From Escherichia coli (GTDB taxonomy: Bacteria; Pseudomonadota; Gammaproteobacteria; Enterobacterales; Enterobacteriaceae): DNA of 64,000 bases. The stretch covers positions 1 to 64,000 of the forward strand of contig NZ_JAATUR010000021.1 in assembly GCF_011881725.1 (NCBI RefSeq), written 5' to 3'. This document shows positions 1-10,403 of this stretch, one piece after another. Position 1 is the stretch's first letter; each line of letters starts with the position of its first letter. Both the position numbers and the translations under genes were made by a program. Under the pieces are notes generated by a model. That model searched no databases, was not told where the DNA came from, and saw only the letters and a list, made by a program, of their open reading frames with translations.

Positions 1-238
1 GCATTAGCATTACATATTATTAGCCAGATGATATTTAGTTCATTAGTTTCTGAATGATGGATGAAGAAGTTTGACGAGAAAATTCAATCCAATACAACAG
101 AGGAATTTAATTTTAAAATAGATCGACCAATGGTAAGACGCGAGAAATATTTTCACTTCCGTCAAAACCGAATGAAAACATCCTTTCCGAACTGTTTTTG
201 TGATTATTGAGTCAACGGGATTATAAGGAATCGTAGAA
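1..238. other. AT-rich left edge, no gene assigned
   Basis: This AT-rich stretch lies upstream of the adhesin gene. The + strand frame beginning at base 1 is open only to a stop at 55-57, and a further short open stretch in the same frame ends near 210. Neither resembles a family I recognise. They could be the tail or debris of a gene outside the window. Confidence 0.4.
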
Positions 239-1288
239 ATGAAAGCGTTAAGTTTTTTGTATTTTTGTGTATGCTTGTGCAGCAGTTTTTCCGTTTTGGC
301 ATATGATCCTTGTCGCGACATGCAAATATTATGGCAACTGGACGATACAAACAAACCTATCGCGCCAGTCACCATAAAACAGGGCTATTCGGAAGATTAT
401 TTTGATGTTGTCTTACCGGGACTGGTTCCCACCTCACCTGGGTCGGCGGCCTGGGTTCAGCGTTATAATGTGCCTAATGATTCTACAAAATATCCATCTG
501 GTGTTGGCCGCAAAAATCTGGTCACCTGGATTGCCATCCCCTCTGGAGCAGATAGGATATCTTTAGGCGATGGATTGAAAGGTAGGATTGAAATACTTTC
601 TGCAGAATATACACCTCGTGGCGTTTATAATGGATTTCAGACCTATTCCGGTAAATATATATATAACTCATGGCAAGGTGAGTTCCCCAATACCGTTGTC
701 GTTGGTAGCCGGTATCCTTTGATTGAGAACTCCTTTAATGACACAACATTACGTGTTTATATCGAAAGGGGCAGCGCTTTTGCAGGCTCATATAATGTAA
801 TAATCCCGGTAAAAATTGGCAGTGAAGAGTGGTATCAGGGGGAAAAAGTCTGTTCAGGTGGTGCAGGTGTTGAGGTAGCCGTTTCTCAAATGGCAAATAG
901 ATTCGCTCAGGTGCCAGTTAATGTTGTCGCGAATTGTTCACTGATAGATAACAGCAGTATATCAATTAAACATGGTTCAATATCATCTGCGCAGGCCCGC
1001 AATGGTCATGCCTCAAATGCTTCTTTTAAGATTAATTGTTCCAGTCCGTCGAATGTCATATTAACAGTCAAAGGTACTGACCCGGTCTCAGGACAGTCAA
1101 ATAATGTTACTAAATGCGGTGATAACGGGCAGTGCACGTTGACTGTGGAGGATAAAACGAGTTATTCCGGCTCGGTCGAGGGGACGCAAAACTTTAGGAT
1201 AAGTTCTGTTTATAAGACTATTGACGCAACAAAAATAAGCACCGGCAGTTTCTCTGGCAACGCCATACTCACAGTTTTGATGCAATAG
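239..1288 (+). CDS. Two-domain fimbrial tip adhesin (orphan in this window)
   Basis: The 349-residue product starts with a clear Sec signal peptide (residues 1-21, cleavage after SVLA). An N-terminal region of about 190 residues (roughly 22-210) looks like a receptor-binding lectin domain. The C-terminal part (about 215-349) has pilin-domain character: paired cysteines, alternating hydrophobic strands and a final beta strand ending in ILTVLMQ, as expected for donor-strand exchange. Such proteins sit at the tip of chaperone-usher fimbriae. Which receptor it binds cannot be read from sequence, and I cannot place it in a named fimbrial type with certainty (MrpH/PapG-like layout). No chaperone, usher or major pilin is visible here; they may lie left of the window. 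The gene is AT-rich compared with the genes to its right, which suggests transfer. The ATG follows a weak AAGGAA ribosome site. Confidence 0.7.
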   Translation: MKALSFLYFCVCLCSSFSVLAYDPCRDMQILWQLDDTNKPIAPVTIKQGYSEDYFDVVLPGLVPTSPGSAAWVQRYNVPNDSTKYPSGVGRKNLVTWIAIPSGADRISLGDGLKGRIEILSAEYTPRGVYNGFQTYSGKYIYNSWQGEFPNTVVVGSRYPLIENSFNDTTLRVYIERGSAFAGSYNVIIPVKIGSEEWYQGEKVCSGGAGVEVAVSQMANRFAQVPVNVVANCSLIDNSSISIKHGSISSAQARNGHASNASFKINCSSPSNVILTVKGTDPVSGQSNNVTKCGDNGQCTLTVEDKTSYSGSVEGTQNFRISSVYKTIDATKISTGSFSGNAILTVLMQ

Positions 1289-1315
1289 TTAGCATTATAT
1301 TTCCCCAGCGTTCAG

Positions 1316-1340
1316 AGCCTCTCCATCGGGAGGCTTTTTT
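1316..1340 (+). terminator. Intrinsic terminator after the adhesin gene
   Basis: A six-base-pair stem AGCCTC/GAGGCT with an eight-base loop is followed by a run of T. It ends the adhesin transcript, so the adhesin is probably the last gene of its operon. Confidence 0.75.
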
Positions 1341-1762
1341 GGGCTTACTGACCCGTCATGTATACAATCCCTCCAATTACACTCCAGACCTATGCAGCAT
1401 CCCTTAGGGGATGTATCAGCTTATCTAAAAATGGTCACTGTCATTTACAAGTTGCCAGATATAGAAAAACTTGCCCCCATAGCCAACCTTTCCGGAATCT
1501 GTTTGTTTATTACGATTGTTATCGATGCCATTAAATAACACCGGTTGTATAGGATTGATCTTACTCACATTAGTGGATACGAAACTTAGAGAGTTGAAGT
1601 AACCCCGAACGCTGAAAAAGCAGTTTAAATAGCATGTCAATAAATGAACAGACAAATGCCACCAGGTCGATATCTGGAGATAATCGCGCTTAATATATTG
1701 TTTTAATTATTTATTTCCGTTAAACCCAATTCTTACCTCCCCACGCAATTTGTTATTTATTT
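1341..1762. other. AT-rich intergenic stretch with a possible gene remnant
   Basis: There is no convincing gene between the adhesin terminator and the csiD promoter. A 76-codon open frame on the minus strand (1425-1655) has protein-like composition in its second half (GKVGYGGKFFYIW) but no good ribosome site and no family I recognise. It may be a decayed gene fragment at the junction between the acquired segment and the conserved backbone. Confidence 0.35.
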
Positions 1763-2874
<1,112 letters not shown>

Positions 2875-2893
2875 GCGCAAAGGAATTGAGCGG

Positions 2894-4162
2894 ATGTATG
2901 ATTTTGTGATTATTGGCGGCGGCATCATTGGCATGTCGACCGCCATGCAACTGATTGATGTCTATCCGGACGCCCGCATTGCGCTACTGGAAAAAGAGTC
3001 CGGCCCAGCCAGCCATCAGACGGGCCACAACAGCGGCGTAATCCATGCCGGGGTCTATTACACGCCTGGCAGCCTGAAGGCGCAATTTTGCCTGGCCGGG
3101 AATCGCGCCACTAAAGCCTTTTGCGATCAAAACGGCATTCGCTACGACAACTGCGGCAAGATGCTGGTTGCCACGTCTGGACTCGAAATGGAACGCATGC
3201 GCTCCTTATGGGAACGCACGGCGGCGAACGGTATCGAGCGTGAGTGGTTAAACGCCGACGAGCTGCGCGAGCGCGAACCGAATATCACCGGGCTTGGCGG
3301 TATTTTTGTGCCGTCCAGCGGCATTGTCAGCTATCGCGAAGTGACGGCGGCGATGGCAAAAATCTTCCAGGCCAGAGGCGGTGAGATTATCTATAACGCC
3401 GAAGTCAGCGGCCTCAGTGAGCATAAAAACGGCGTAGTGATACGTACCCGTCAGGGCGGCGAATATGAAACGTCAACGCTGATTAGCTGTTCCGGGCTAA
3501 TGGCTGACCGCCTGGTGAAAATGCTCGGCATCGAACCAGGGTTTATTATCTGCCCGTTCCGTGGCGAGTATTTCCGCCTTGCGCCGGAGCATAACCAGAT
3601 TGTTAACCACCTGATTTATCCCATTCCCGATCCGGCAATGCCGTTTTTGGGCGTTCATCTCACCCGCATGATCGACGGCAGCGTAACCGTCGGGCCTAAC
3701 GCGGTGCTGGCTTTCAAACGCGAAGGCTATCGCAAGCGCGACTTCTCATTTAGCGACACGCTGGAGATTTTGAGTTCCTCGGGGATTCGCCGGGTGCTGC
3801 AAAACCATCTACGCTCAGGACTGGGCGAGATGAAAAACTCGCTGTGCAAAAGCGGCTATCTGCGGCTGGTGCAAAAGTATTGTCCCCGGCTTTCGTTAAG
3901 CGATCTCCAGCCCTGGCCCGCCGGTGTGCGGGCGCAGGCGGTATCGCCGGACGGCAAGTTGATTGACGATTTTCTGTTTGTCACCACGCCGCGCACGATC
4001 CACACCTGCAATGCGCCCTCCCCGGCAGCGACATCAGCAATTCCTATTGGTGCGCATATTGTCAGCAAGGTACAAACGCTGTTGGCAAGCCAGAGTAACC
4101 CCGGACGCACGCTGCGAGCGGCACGTAGTGTGGATGCCTTACACGCCGCATTTAATCAATAA
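2894..4162 (+). CDS. lhgO: L-2-hydroxyglutarate dehydrogenase LhgO
   Basis: This 422-residue FAD enzyme (formerly YgaF) oxidises L-2-hydroxyglutarate to 2-oxoglutarate and passes electrons to the quinone pool. The N-terminal dinucleotide-binding fold is plain (GGGIIGMSTA at residues 8-17, then an acidic end to beta-2 at LLEKE). The conserved HNSGVIHAGVYY segment of the DAO/LhgO family follows at about residue 45. It sits second in the csiD-lhgO-gabD-gabT-gabP operon and recycles the 2-oxoglutarate used by CsiD. Length and sequence agree with the E. coli protein. Confidence 0.95.
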   Translation: MYDFVIIGGGIIGMSTAMQLIDVYPDARIALLEKESGPASHQTGHNSGVIHAGVYYTPGSLKAQFCLAGNRATKAFCDQNGIRYDNCGKMLVATSGLEMERMRSLWERTAANGIEREWLNADELREREPNITGLGGIFVPSSGIVSYREVTAAMAKIFQARGGEIIYNAEVSGLSEHKNGVVIRTRQGGEYETSTLISCSGLMADRLVKMLGIEPGFIICPFRGEYFRLAPEHNQIVNHLIYPIPDPAMPFLGVHLTRMIDGSVTVGPNAVLAFKREGYRKRDFSFSDTLEILSSSGIRRVLQNHLRSGLGEMKNSLCKSGYLRLVQKYCPRLSLSDLQPWPAGVRAQAVSPDGKLIDDFLFVTTPRTIHTCNAPSPAATSAIPIGAHIVSKVQTLLASQSNPGRTLRAARSVDALHAAFNQ

Positions 4163-4183
4163 CCTTGAAAACAGGACGTAACG

Positions 4184-5632
4184 ATGAAACTTAACGACAG
4201 TAACTTATTCCGCCAACAGGCGTTGATTAACGGGGAATGGCTGGACGCTAACAATGGCGAGGTCATCGACGTCACTAACCCAGCAAACGGCGACAAGCTG
4301 GGTAGCGTACCCAAAATGGGCGCAGATGAAACCCGCGCCGCTATCGACGCCGCCAACCGCGCCCTGCCCAACTGGCGTGCCTTTACCGCCAAAGAACGCG
4401 CCACTATTTTGCGTAACTGGTTCAATTTGATAATGGAGCATCAGGACGATTTAGCGCGACTGATGACCCTCGAACAGGGCAAACCGCTGGCGGAAGCGAA
4501 AGGCGAAATCAGCTACGCCGCCTCCTTTATTGAGTGGTTTGCCGAAGAGGGCAAACGTATTTATGGCGACACCATTCCCGGTCATCAGGCTGATAAACGC
4601 CTGATTGTTATAAAGCAGCCAATTGGTGTTACCGCAGCTATCACGCCGTGGAACTTCCCGGCGGCGATGATTACCCGTAAAGCCGGCCCGGCGCTGGCGG
4701 CAGGCTGCACCATGGTGCTGAAACCCGCCAGTCAAACACCGTTTTCCGCACTGGCGCTGGCGGAGCTGGCGATTCGTGCGGGCGTTCCGGCTGGCGTGTT
4801 TAACGTGGTAACCGGTTCGGCGGGCGCGGTCGGTAACGAACTGACCAGCAACCCACTGGTGCGCAAGCTGTCGTTTACCGGCTCGACCGAAATTGGCCGC
4901 CAGTTAATGGAACAGTGCGCGAAAGACATCAAAAAAGTGTCACTGGAGCTGGGCGGTAACGCGCCGTTTATCGTCTTTGACGATGCCGATCTCGACAAAG
5001 CCGTGGAAGGCGCTCTGGCCTCAAAATTCCGCAATGCCGGGCAAACCTGCGTCTGCGCCAACCGTTTATACGTGCAGGACGGCGTGTATGACCGCTTTGC
5101 CGAAAAATTGCAGCAGGCGGTGAGCAAACTGCAAATCGGCGATGGGCTGGATAAAGGCGTCACCATCGGGCCGCTGATCGATGAAAAAGCGATAGCAAAA
5201 GTGGAAGAGCATATTGCCGATGCGCTGGAAAAAGGCGCGCGTGTAGTTTGTGGCGGTAAAGCAGATGTGCGCGGCGGCAACTTCTTCCAGCCGACCATTC
5301 TGGTGGACGTTCCGGCCAACGCCAAAGTGTCGAAAGAAGAGACATTCGGCCCCCTCGCCCCCCTGTTCCGCTTTAAAGATGAAGCTGATGTGATTGCGCA
5401 GGCCAATGACACCGAATTTGGCCTTGCCGCCTATTTCTACGCCCGCGATTTAAGCCGCGTATTCCGCGTAGGCGAAGCGCTGGAGTACGGCATCGTTGGT
5501 ATCAATACCGGGATTATTTCCAATGAAGTGGCCCCGTTCGGCGGCATAAAAGCCTCGGGGCTGGGTCGTGAAGGTTCGAAGTATGGCATCGAAGATTATC
5601 TAGAAATCAAATACATGTGCATCGGTCTTTAA
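4184..5632 (+). CDS. gabD: NADP-dependent succinate-semialdehyde dehydrogenase GabD
   Basis: GabD oxidises succinate semialdehyde (and glutarate semialdehyde) to the dicarboxylate, completing GABA and 5-aminovalerate degradation. It has the aldehyde dehydrogenase superfamily layout: cofactor segment TPWNFPAA, catalytic Glu in LELGGNAP (about residue 254) and catalytic Cys in GQTCVCANR (about residue 288). The length is 482 residues, as in K-12, with about ten substitutions from the K-12 protein as I remember it, which supports a non-K-12 strain. It lies 21 nt after lhgO and 13 nt before gabT. Confidence 0.96.
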   Translation: MKLNDSNLFRQQALINGEWLDANNGEVIDVTNPANGDKLGSVPKMGADETRAAIDAANRALPNWRAFTAKERATILRNWFNLIMEHQDDLARLMTLEQGKPLAEAKGEISYAASFIEWFAEEGKRIYGDTIPGHQADKRLIVIKQPIGVTAAITPWNFPAAMITRKAGPALAAGCTMVLKPASQTPFSALALAELAIRAGVPAGVFNVVTGSAGAVGNELTSNPLVRKLSFTGSTEIGRQLMEQCAKDIKKVSLELGGNAPFIVFDDADLDKAVEGALASKFRNAGQTCVCANRLYVQDGVYDRFAEKLQQAVSKLQIGDGLDKGVTIGPLIDEKAIAKVEEHIADALEKGARVVCGGKADVRGGNFFQPTILVDVPANAKVSKEETFGPLAPLFRFKDEADVIAQANDTEFGLAAYFYARDLSRVFRVGEALEYGIVGINTGIISNEVAPFGGIKASGLGREGSKYGIEDYLEIKYMCIGL

Positions 5633-5645
5633 CTGGAGAACGCGA

Positions 5646-6926
5646 ATGAGCAGCAATAAAGAGTTAATGCAGCGCCGCAGTCAGGCGATTCCCCGTGGCG
5701 TTGGGCAAATTCACCCGATTTTCGCTGACCGTGCGGAAAACTGCCGGGTGTGGGATGTTGAAGGCCGTGAATATCTTGATTTCGCTGGCGGGATTGCGGT
5801 GCTCAACACCGGGCACCTGCATCCGAAAGTGGTTGCGGCGGTGGAAGCGCAGTTGAAAAAACTGTCGCACACCTGCTTCCAGGTTCTGGCTTACGAGCCG
5901 TATCTGCAGCTGTGCGAGATTATGAATCAGAAAGTGCCGGGCGATTTTGCCAAGAAAACGTTGCTGGTAACGACCGGTTCCGAAGCGGTGGAGAACGCGG
6001 TGAAAATTGCCCGTGCCGCTACCAAACGTAGTGGCACCATCGCCTTTAGTGGCGCGTATCACGGGCGCACGCACTACACGCTGGCGCTGACCGGCAAGGT
6101 GAATCCGTACTCTGCGGGGATGGGGCTGATGCCTGGGCATGTTTATCGCGCGCTTTATCCTTGCTCGCTGCATGGCATCAGTGAAGACGACGCTATCGCC
6201 AGTATCCATCGAATTTTCAAAAATGATGCTGCGCCGGAAGATATCGCCGCCATCGTGATTGAGCCAGTTCAGGGTGAAGGCGGTTTCTACGCCGCGACGC
6301 CAGCCTTTATGCAGCGTTTACGCGCGCTGTGTGACGAACATGGGATCATGTTGATTGCCGATGAAGTGCAGAGCGGAGCGGGGCGTACTGGCACGCTGTT
6401 TGCGATGGAGCAAATGGGCGTGGCACCTGATCTCACCACGTTCGCGAAATCGATCGCAGGCGGTTTCCCGCTGGCGGGCGTCACCGGGCGCGCCGAAGTG
6501 ATGGACGCCGTCGCTCCGGGCGGCTTAGGCGGCACTTATGCCGGTAACCCGATTGCCTGCGTGGCGGCACTGGAAGTGTTGAAAGTATTCGAGCAGGAAA
6601 ATCTCCTGCAAAAAGCCAACGATCTGGGGCAGAAGCTGAAAGACGGATTATTGGCGATCGCCGAAAAACACACCGAGATCGGCGACGTTCGTGGGCTGGG
6701 GGCGATGATTGCCATCGAGCTGTTTGAAGATGGCAATCACAGTAAACCAGACGCCAGACTCACCGCCGACATCGTGGCGCGCGCCCGCGATAAGGGCCTG
6801 ATTCTTCTCTCCTGCGGCCCGTATTACAACGTGCTGCGCATCCTTGTACCGCTCACCATTGAAGACGATCAGATCCGTCAGGGTCTGGAGATCATCAGCC
6901 AGTGTTTTGATGAGGCGAAGCAGTAG
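5646..6926 (+). CDS. gabT: 4-aminobutyrate aminotransferase GabT
   Basis: GabT is a class III PLP-dependent transaminase. It moves the amino group of GABA (and 5-aminovalerate) to 2-oxoglutarate, yielding succinate or glutarate semialdehyde for GabD. Visible marks are the GSEAVENAVKIAR phosphate-binding segment, the ADEVQSGAGRTG motif holding the pyridine-N aspartate, and the Schiff-base lysine in TFAKSIAGG (about K268). It has the normal 426 residues and a good GGAGA ribosome site after gabD. A REP-containing gap separates it from gabP. Confidence 0.96.
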   Translation: MSSNKELMQRRSQAIPRGVGQIHPIFADRAENCRVWDVEGREYLDFAGGIAVLNTGHLHPKVVAAVEAQLKKLSHTCFQVLAYEPYLQLCEIMNQKVPGDFAKKTLLVTTGSEAVENAVKIARAATKRSGTIAFSGAYHGRTHYTLALTGKVNPYSAGMGLMPGHVYRALYPCSLHGISEDDAIASIHRIFKNDAAPEDIAAIVIEPVQGEGGFYAATPAFMQRLRALCDEHGIMLIADEVQSGAGRTGTLFAMEQMGVAPDLTTFAKSIAGGFPLAGVTGRAEVMDAVAPGGLGGTYAGNPIACVAALEVLKVFEQENLLQKANDLGQKLKDGLLAIAEKHTEIGDVRGLGAMIAIELFEDGNHSKPDARLTADIVARARDKGLILLSCGPYYNVLRILVPLTIEDDQIRQGLEIISQCFDEAKQ

Positions 6927-6935
6927 CCCGCACCC

Positions 6936-7050
6936 ATGCCGGAGGCGGCGCTTGCGCGTCTTATCCGGCCTACGAGGATGCATCCAACAATCTGTACGTG
7001 AACAGGAATAAATCTATGTCGGCCGGATAAGGCGGAGCCGCTCTCCGGCA
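6936..7050. repeat. REP/BIME pair between gabT and gabP
   Basis: Two inverted REP-type units are visible: one around 6940-6975 (GCGTCTTATCCGGCCTAC) and one around 7020-7050 (GGCCGGATAAGGCGGAGCC). Such elements fold in mRNA and commonly protect upstream message, here csiD-gabT, from 3' decay. Confidence 0.8.
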
Positions 7051-7137
7051 AAAGAACCAATAACAATGATACGCGTGACCTGACGCGGGAAATGTCGGGG
7101 CGCTCTCCCAAGTGTCACACTTTCGAGAGGATTCAGG

Positions 7138-8538
7138 ATGGGGCAATCATCGCAATCACATGAGTTAGGCGGCGGGCTGAAATCACGCCACGTCACCATG
7201 TTGTCTATTGCCGGTGTTATCGGCGCAAGTTTATTTGTTGGTTCCAGCGTCGCCATCGCCGAAGCGGGCCCGGCGGTATTACTGGCCTATCTGTTTGCCG
7301 GATTACTGGTGGTTATGATTATGCGGATGCTGGCGGAAATGGCGGTTGCCACACCCGACACCGGCTCCTTTTCCACCTATGCCGATAAAGCCATAGGCCG
7401 CTGGGCGGGCTATACCATCGGCTGGCTGTACTGGTGGTTTTGGGTACTGGTTATCCCACTGGAAGCCAACATCGCCGCCATGATCCTGCATTCATGGGTT
7501 CCCGGTATTCCCATCTGGTTATTTTCCCTGGTCATCACCCTCGCTTTAACCGGCAGTAATTTATTAAGTGTCAAAAACTACGGCGAATTTGAGTTCTGGT
7601 TGGCGCTGTGCAAAGTCATTGCCATCCTGGCGTTTATTTTCCTCGGTGCAGTGGCGATTAGCGGTTTCTACCCTTACGCCGACGTGAGCGGTATATCAAG
7701 ATTATGGGATAGCGGCGGCTTTATGCCGAACGGTTTTGGCGCGGTATTAAGCGCGATGCTTATCACCATGTTCTCGTTTATGGGCGCAGAAATTGTCACC
7801 ATCGCGGCAGCCGAATCCGACACGCCGGATAAACATATTGTCCGCGCCACTAACTCGGTTATCTGGCGTATCTCTATTTTCTATTTGTGTTCTATTTTTG
7901 TCGTCGTGGCCTTAATTCCGTGGAATATGCCCGGACTGAAAACTGTGGGTTCCTACCGTTCCGTGCTGGAACTGCTGAATATTCCGCATGCAAAATTCAT
8001 TATGGATTGCGTTATTTTGCTGTCGGTAACCAGTTGCCTGAACTCGGCGCTGTATACGGCGTCAAGAATGCTCTACTCCTTAAGCCGTCGCGGGGATGCA
8101 CCAGCGGTAATGGGTAAAATAAACCGCAGTAAAACGCCGTATGTGGCGGTATTACTCTCGACCGGCGCAGCCTTTTTAACGGTGGTGGTAAACTATTACG
8201 CACCTGCCAAAGTGTTTAAGTTCCTGATCGACAGCTCCGGCGCAATCGCCCTGCTGGTTTATTTAGTCATCGCCGTTTCACAGTTGCGGATGCGTAAAAT
8301 CCTGTTGATGGAGGGCGGCGAAATTCGCCTGCGCATGTGGCTTTATCCGTGGCTCACCTGGCTGGTGATTGGTTTTATTACCTTTGTGTTGGTCGTGATG
8401 TTATTCCGTCCGGCGCAACAGTTAGAAGTGATTTCCACCGGCTTATTAGCGATAGGGATTATCTGTACGGTGCCAATTATGGCGCGCTGGAAAAAACTGG
8501 TCGTGTGGCAAAAAACGCCCATCCATAATACGCGTTGA
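7138..8538 (+). CDS. gabP: GABA permease GabP
   Basis: GabP is a 466-residue inner-membrane APC-superfamily transporter that takes up 4-aminobutyrate with protons. About twelve hydrophobic segments are apparent. The amino acid permease signature lies at the N-terminus (SIAGVIGASLFVG, about residues 22-34). It is the last structural gene of the csiD-gab operon and can also be transcribed separately in E. coli. The start ATG follows a GAGAGGA site. Confidence 0.95.
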   Translation: MGQSSQSHELGGGLKSRHVTMLSIAGVIGASLFVGSSVAIAEAGPAVLLAYLFAGLLVVMIMRMLAEMAVATPDTGSFSTYADKAIGRWAGYTIGWLYWWFWVLVIPLEANIAAMILHSWVPGIPIWLFSLVITLALTGSNLLSVKNYGEFEFWLALCKVIAILAFIFLGAVAISGFYPYADVSGISRLWDSGGFMPNGFGAVLSAMLITMFSFMGAEIVTIAAAESDTPDKHIVRATNSVIWRISIFYLCSIFVVVALIPWNMPGLKTVGSYRSVLELLNIPHAKFIMDCVILLSVTSCLNSALYTASRMLYSLSRRGDAPAVMGKINRSKTPYVAVLLSTGAAFLTVVVNYYAPAKVFKFLIDSSGAIALLVYLVIAVSQLRMRKILLMEGGEIRLRMWLYPWLTWLVIGFITFVLVVMLFRPAQQLEVISTGLLAIGIICTVPIMARWKKLVVWQKTPIHNTR

Positions 8539-8558
8539 TATTGTTCAGGAGTCACACC

Positions 8559-9218
8559 ATGACCATTACCTCTCTTGATGGCTATCGCTGGCTGAAGAAC
8601 GATATTATTCGCGGCAATTTTCAGCCGGATGAAAAATTACGGATGAGTTTGCTGACATCGCGTTATGCGCTTGGCGTTGGGCCGTTGCGGGAAGCTCTTT
8701 CGCAACTGGTGGCGGAACGGCTGGTCACGGTGGTGAATCAAAAAGGGTATCGGGTAGCCTCTATGTCAGAACAGGAGCTGCTCGATATTTTCGATGCCCG
8801 TGCCAATATGGAAGCAATGCTGGTAAGCCTGGCGATTGCCCGCGGTGGAGATGAGTGGGAGGCAGACGTTCTTGCGAAGGCGCATCTGCTTAGTAAGCTT
8901 GAGGCCAGTGACGCCAGTGAGAACATGCTTGATGAGTGGGATCTGCGCCATCAGGCGTTTCATACTGCAATTGTGGCGGGCTGTGGTTCTCGCTATTTGC
9001 TGCAAATGCGTGAACGGTTGTTTGATCTGGCAGCACGCTATCGCTTCATCTGGCTGCGGCGAACGGTGCTTTCGGTTGAAATGCTGGAAGATAAACACGA
9101 ACAGCATCAGACCCTGACTGAAGCCGTCCTGGCGCGCGATACCGTGCGCGCCAGTGAGTTAATGCGCCAGCATTTGCTGACGCCGATTCCAATTATCCAA
9201 CAGGCGATGGCGGGCTGA
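8559..9218 (+). CDS. csiR: GntR/FCD-family repressor CsiR (GlaR)
   Basis: CsiR represses csiD-lhgO-gabDTP and is relieved by glutarate. An N-terminal winged helix (about residues 5-70, with LREALSQLVAERLV as the recognition region) is followed by an all-helical FCD ligand domain (about 75-210). That domain carries the metal-binding Asp/His positions of the family (DLRHQAFH and later His residues). I chose the ATG at 8559 with CAGGAG upstream; a start 24 nt earlier would lack a ribosome site. At 219 residues it is one shorter than the K-12 protein as I recall it. It lies 20 nt after gabP and ends only 3 nt from convergent kbp. Confidence 0.93.
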   Translation: MTITSLDGYRWLKNDIIRGNFQPDEKLRMSLLTSRYALGVGPLREALSQLVAERLVTVVNQKGYRVASMSEQELLDIFDARANMEAMLVSLAIARGGDEWEADVLAKAHLLSKLEASDASENMLDEWDLRHQAFHTAIVAGCGSRYLLQMRERLFDLAARYRFIWLRRTVLSVEMLEDKHEQHQTLTEAVLARDTVRASELMRQHLLTPIPIIQQAMAG

Positions 9219-9221
9219 CCG

Positions 9222-9671
9222 CTATTCCTCTGGAATACGCAACACTTGCCCCGGGTAAATTTTATCCGGGCTTTTCAGCATCGGTTTATTTGCTTCGAAG
9301 ATTTTATTATAGAGATTGGCGTTGCCGTAGACCTGTTTGGAAATGGCGCTAAGAGTGTCACCAGACTTAACGGTATAAAACTGGCTGGCCGTGGCGGGTG
9401 CCGCAGTTTTTACCTGATCGTCCACGCTGGCAATACCGGAAATATTCCCCACCGCAACAAGGATTTTCTCCTTCGCCTCCTGACTCAGGCCGTCACCAGT
9501 CACTGTCGCTTTGCCGTCGGCAATTTGAATGTTCACTTTATCAGCATCAGGTATACCGGTTTTATTCAGATGCTCCTGCACCTTCTTCGCCTGATCGTCT
9601 TTATCATGCTGACCTGTAACCGCGTCCCAGAGTTTTTCTCCGGCATCTTTCACAAAATTGAACAGCCCCAT
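9222..9671 (-). CDS. kbp: Potassium-binding protein Kbp (YgaU), BON + LysM
   Basis: Kbp is a small soluble K+ sensor needed for normal growth at high external potassium. A BON domain (about residues 25-90) is followed by a LysM domain (about 97-147, [18 protein letters not shown]). There is no signal peptide. I take the start at 9671 (MGLFNF), giving the usual 149 residues; the frame extends nine codons further but without a better ribosome site. It is transcribed convergently with csiR. Confidence 0.93.
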   Translation of the reverse strand: MGLFNFVKDAGEKLWDAVTGQHDKDDQAKKVQEHLNKTGIPDADKVNIQIADGKATVTGDGLSQEAKEKILVAVGNISGIASVDDQVKTAAPATASQFYTVKSGDTLSAISKQVYGNANLYNKIFEANKPMLKSPDKIYPGQVLRIPEE

Positions 9672-9753
9672 AGCTACCTCATTCGTTAACGGAAACACTC
9701 AGAAAGTGTAGCAGAGGAACGCGGCGCGTTAACGCCACGGGGTAAGCACGGGA

Positions 9754-9912
9754 TTAATCGCGAGTTTGCACCCAGAAAGCGTGAATCAAACCCGGAATAT
9801 AACCGAGCAGCGTCAGCAATATATTAATAATGAATGCCCAGCCAAATCCCTTACCGAGCAGCACGCCGAGCGGCGGCAAAATAATGGTGATGACGATTCT
9901 CCAGAAACCCAT
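9754..9912 (-). CDS. yqaE: Pmp3-family small membrane protein YqaE
   Basis: The protein has 52 residues with two transmembrane helices (MGFWRIVITIILPPLGVLL, then a second helix to YIPGLIHAFW). This is the UPF0057/Pmp3 signature found in stress-induced bacterial and plant proteins. Its molecular role is not established. AGGGAG lies just upstream of the ATG. It stands alone, 82 nt upstream of kbp on the same strand. Confidence 0.9.
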   Translation of the reverse strand: MGFWRIVITIILPPLGVLLGKGFGWAFIINILLTLLGYIPGLIHAFWVQTRD

Positions 9913-10094
9913 ATGTACTCCCTATAAGAAAATTACTCATTGTTTAAAAAGAGGTTTTGTATCTTAAGCGTAGTAATTTTAGTGGAGCCTGCCAGTTTCA
10001 GCCTACGCTTTTACCCTCTTTTACGCTGCTGACGCTGGTATACGTTGCGTTTTTAGTTTAGAGTTTGCTTAATTTAGATAATACTTAAATAACT

Positions 10095-10394
10095 ATGACT
10101 GAACTCGCGCAATTACAGGCCAGCGCCGAACAGGCAGCAACCTTACTGAAAGCAATGAGCCACCCCAAACGGTTGTTGATTCTGTGCATGCTGAGTGGAT
10201 CACCCGGCACCAGCGCAGGAGAACTGGCGCGCATTACCGGACTGAGCCCCTCTGCGACGTCACAGCATCTCGCTCGTATGCGTGAAGAAGGGCTTATCGA
10301 CAGTGAGCGGAACGCCCAACGCATTCTTTATTCCATTAAAAATGAGGCGATAAATACCATTATCGCCACCCTGAAAAATATCTATTGTCCGTAA
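10095..10394 (+). CDS. ygaV: ArsR-family repressor YgaV
   Basis: YgaV is a 99-residue winged-helix regulator (helix-turn-helix LARITGLSPSATSQHLARMR, about residues 42-61). It represses its own operon with ygaP and has been linked to tributyltin and sulfide/persulfide responses. It lacks the arsenite-type ELCVCD motif; a single Cys is visible in LCML. ygaP follows after 9 nt. Confidence 0.92.
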   Translation: MTELAQLQASAEQAATLLKAMSHPKRLLILCMLSGSPGTSAGELARITGLSPSATSQHLARMREEGLIDSERNAQRILYSIKNEAINTIIATLKNIYCP

Positions 10395-10403
10395 GGAGTG
10401 ATG

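Noticed and set aside
1-238. Short open stretches at the left edge considered as a transposase or pilin tail
   Set aside because: Too short and without motifs to support any family.
4732-5412. 226-codon minus-strand frame inside gabD
   Set aside because: Ser/Ala/Pro-rich shadow of a high-GC coding region, without a ribosome site.
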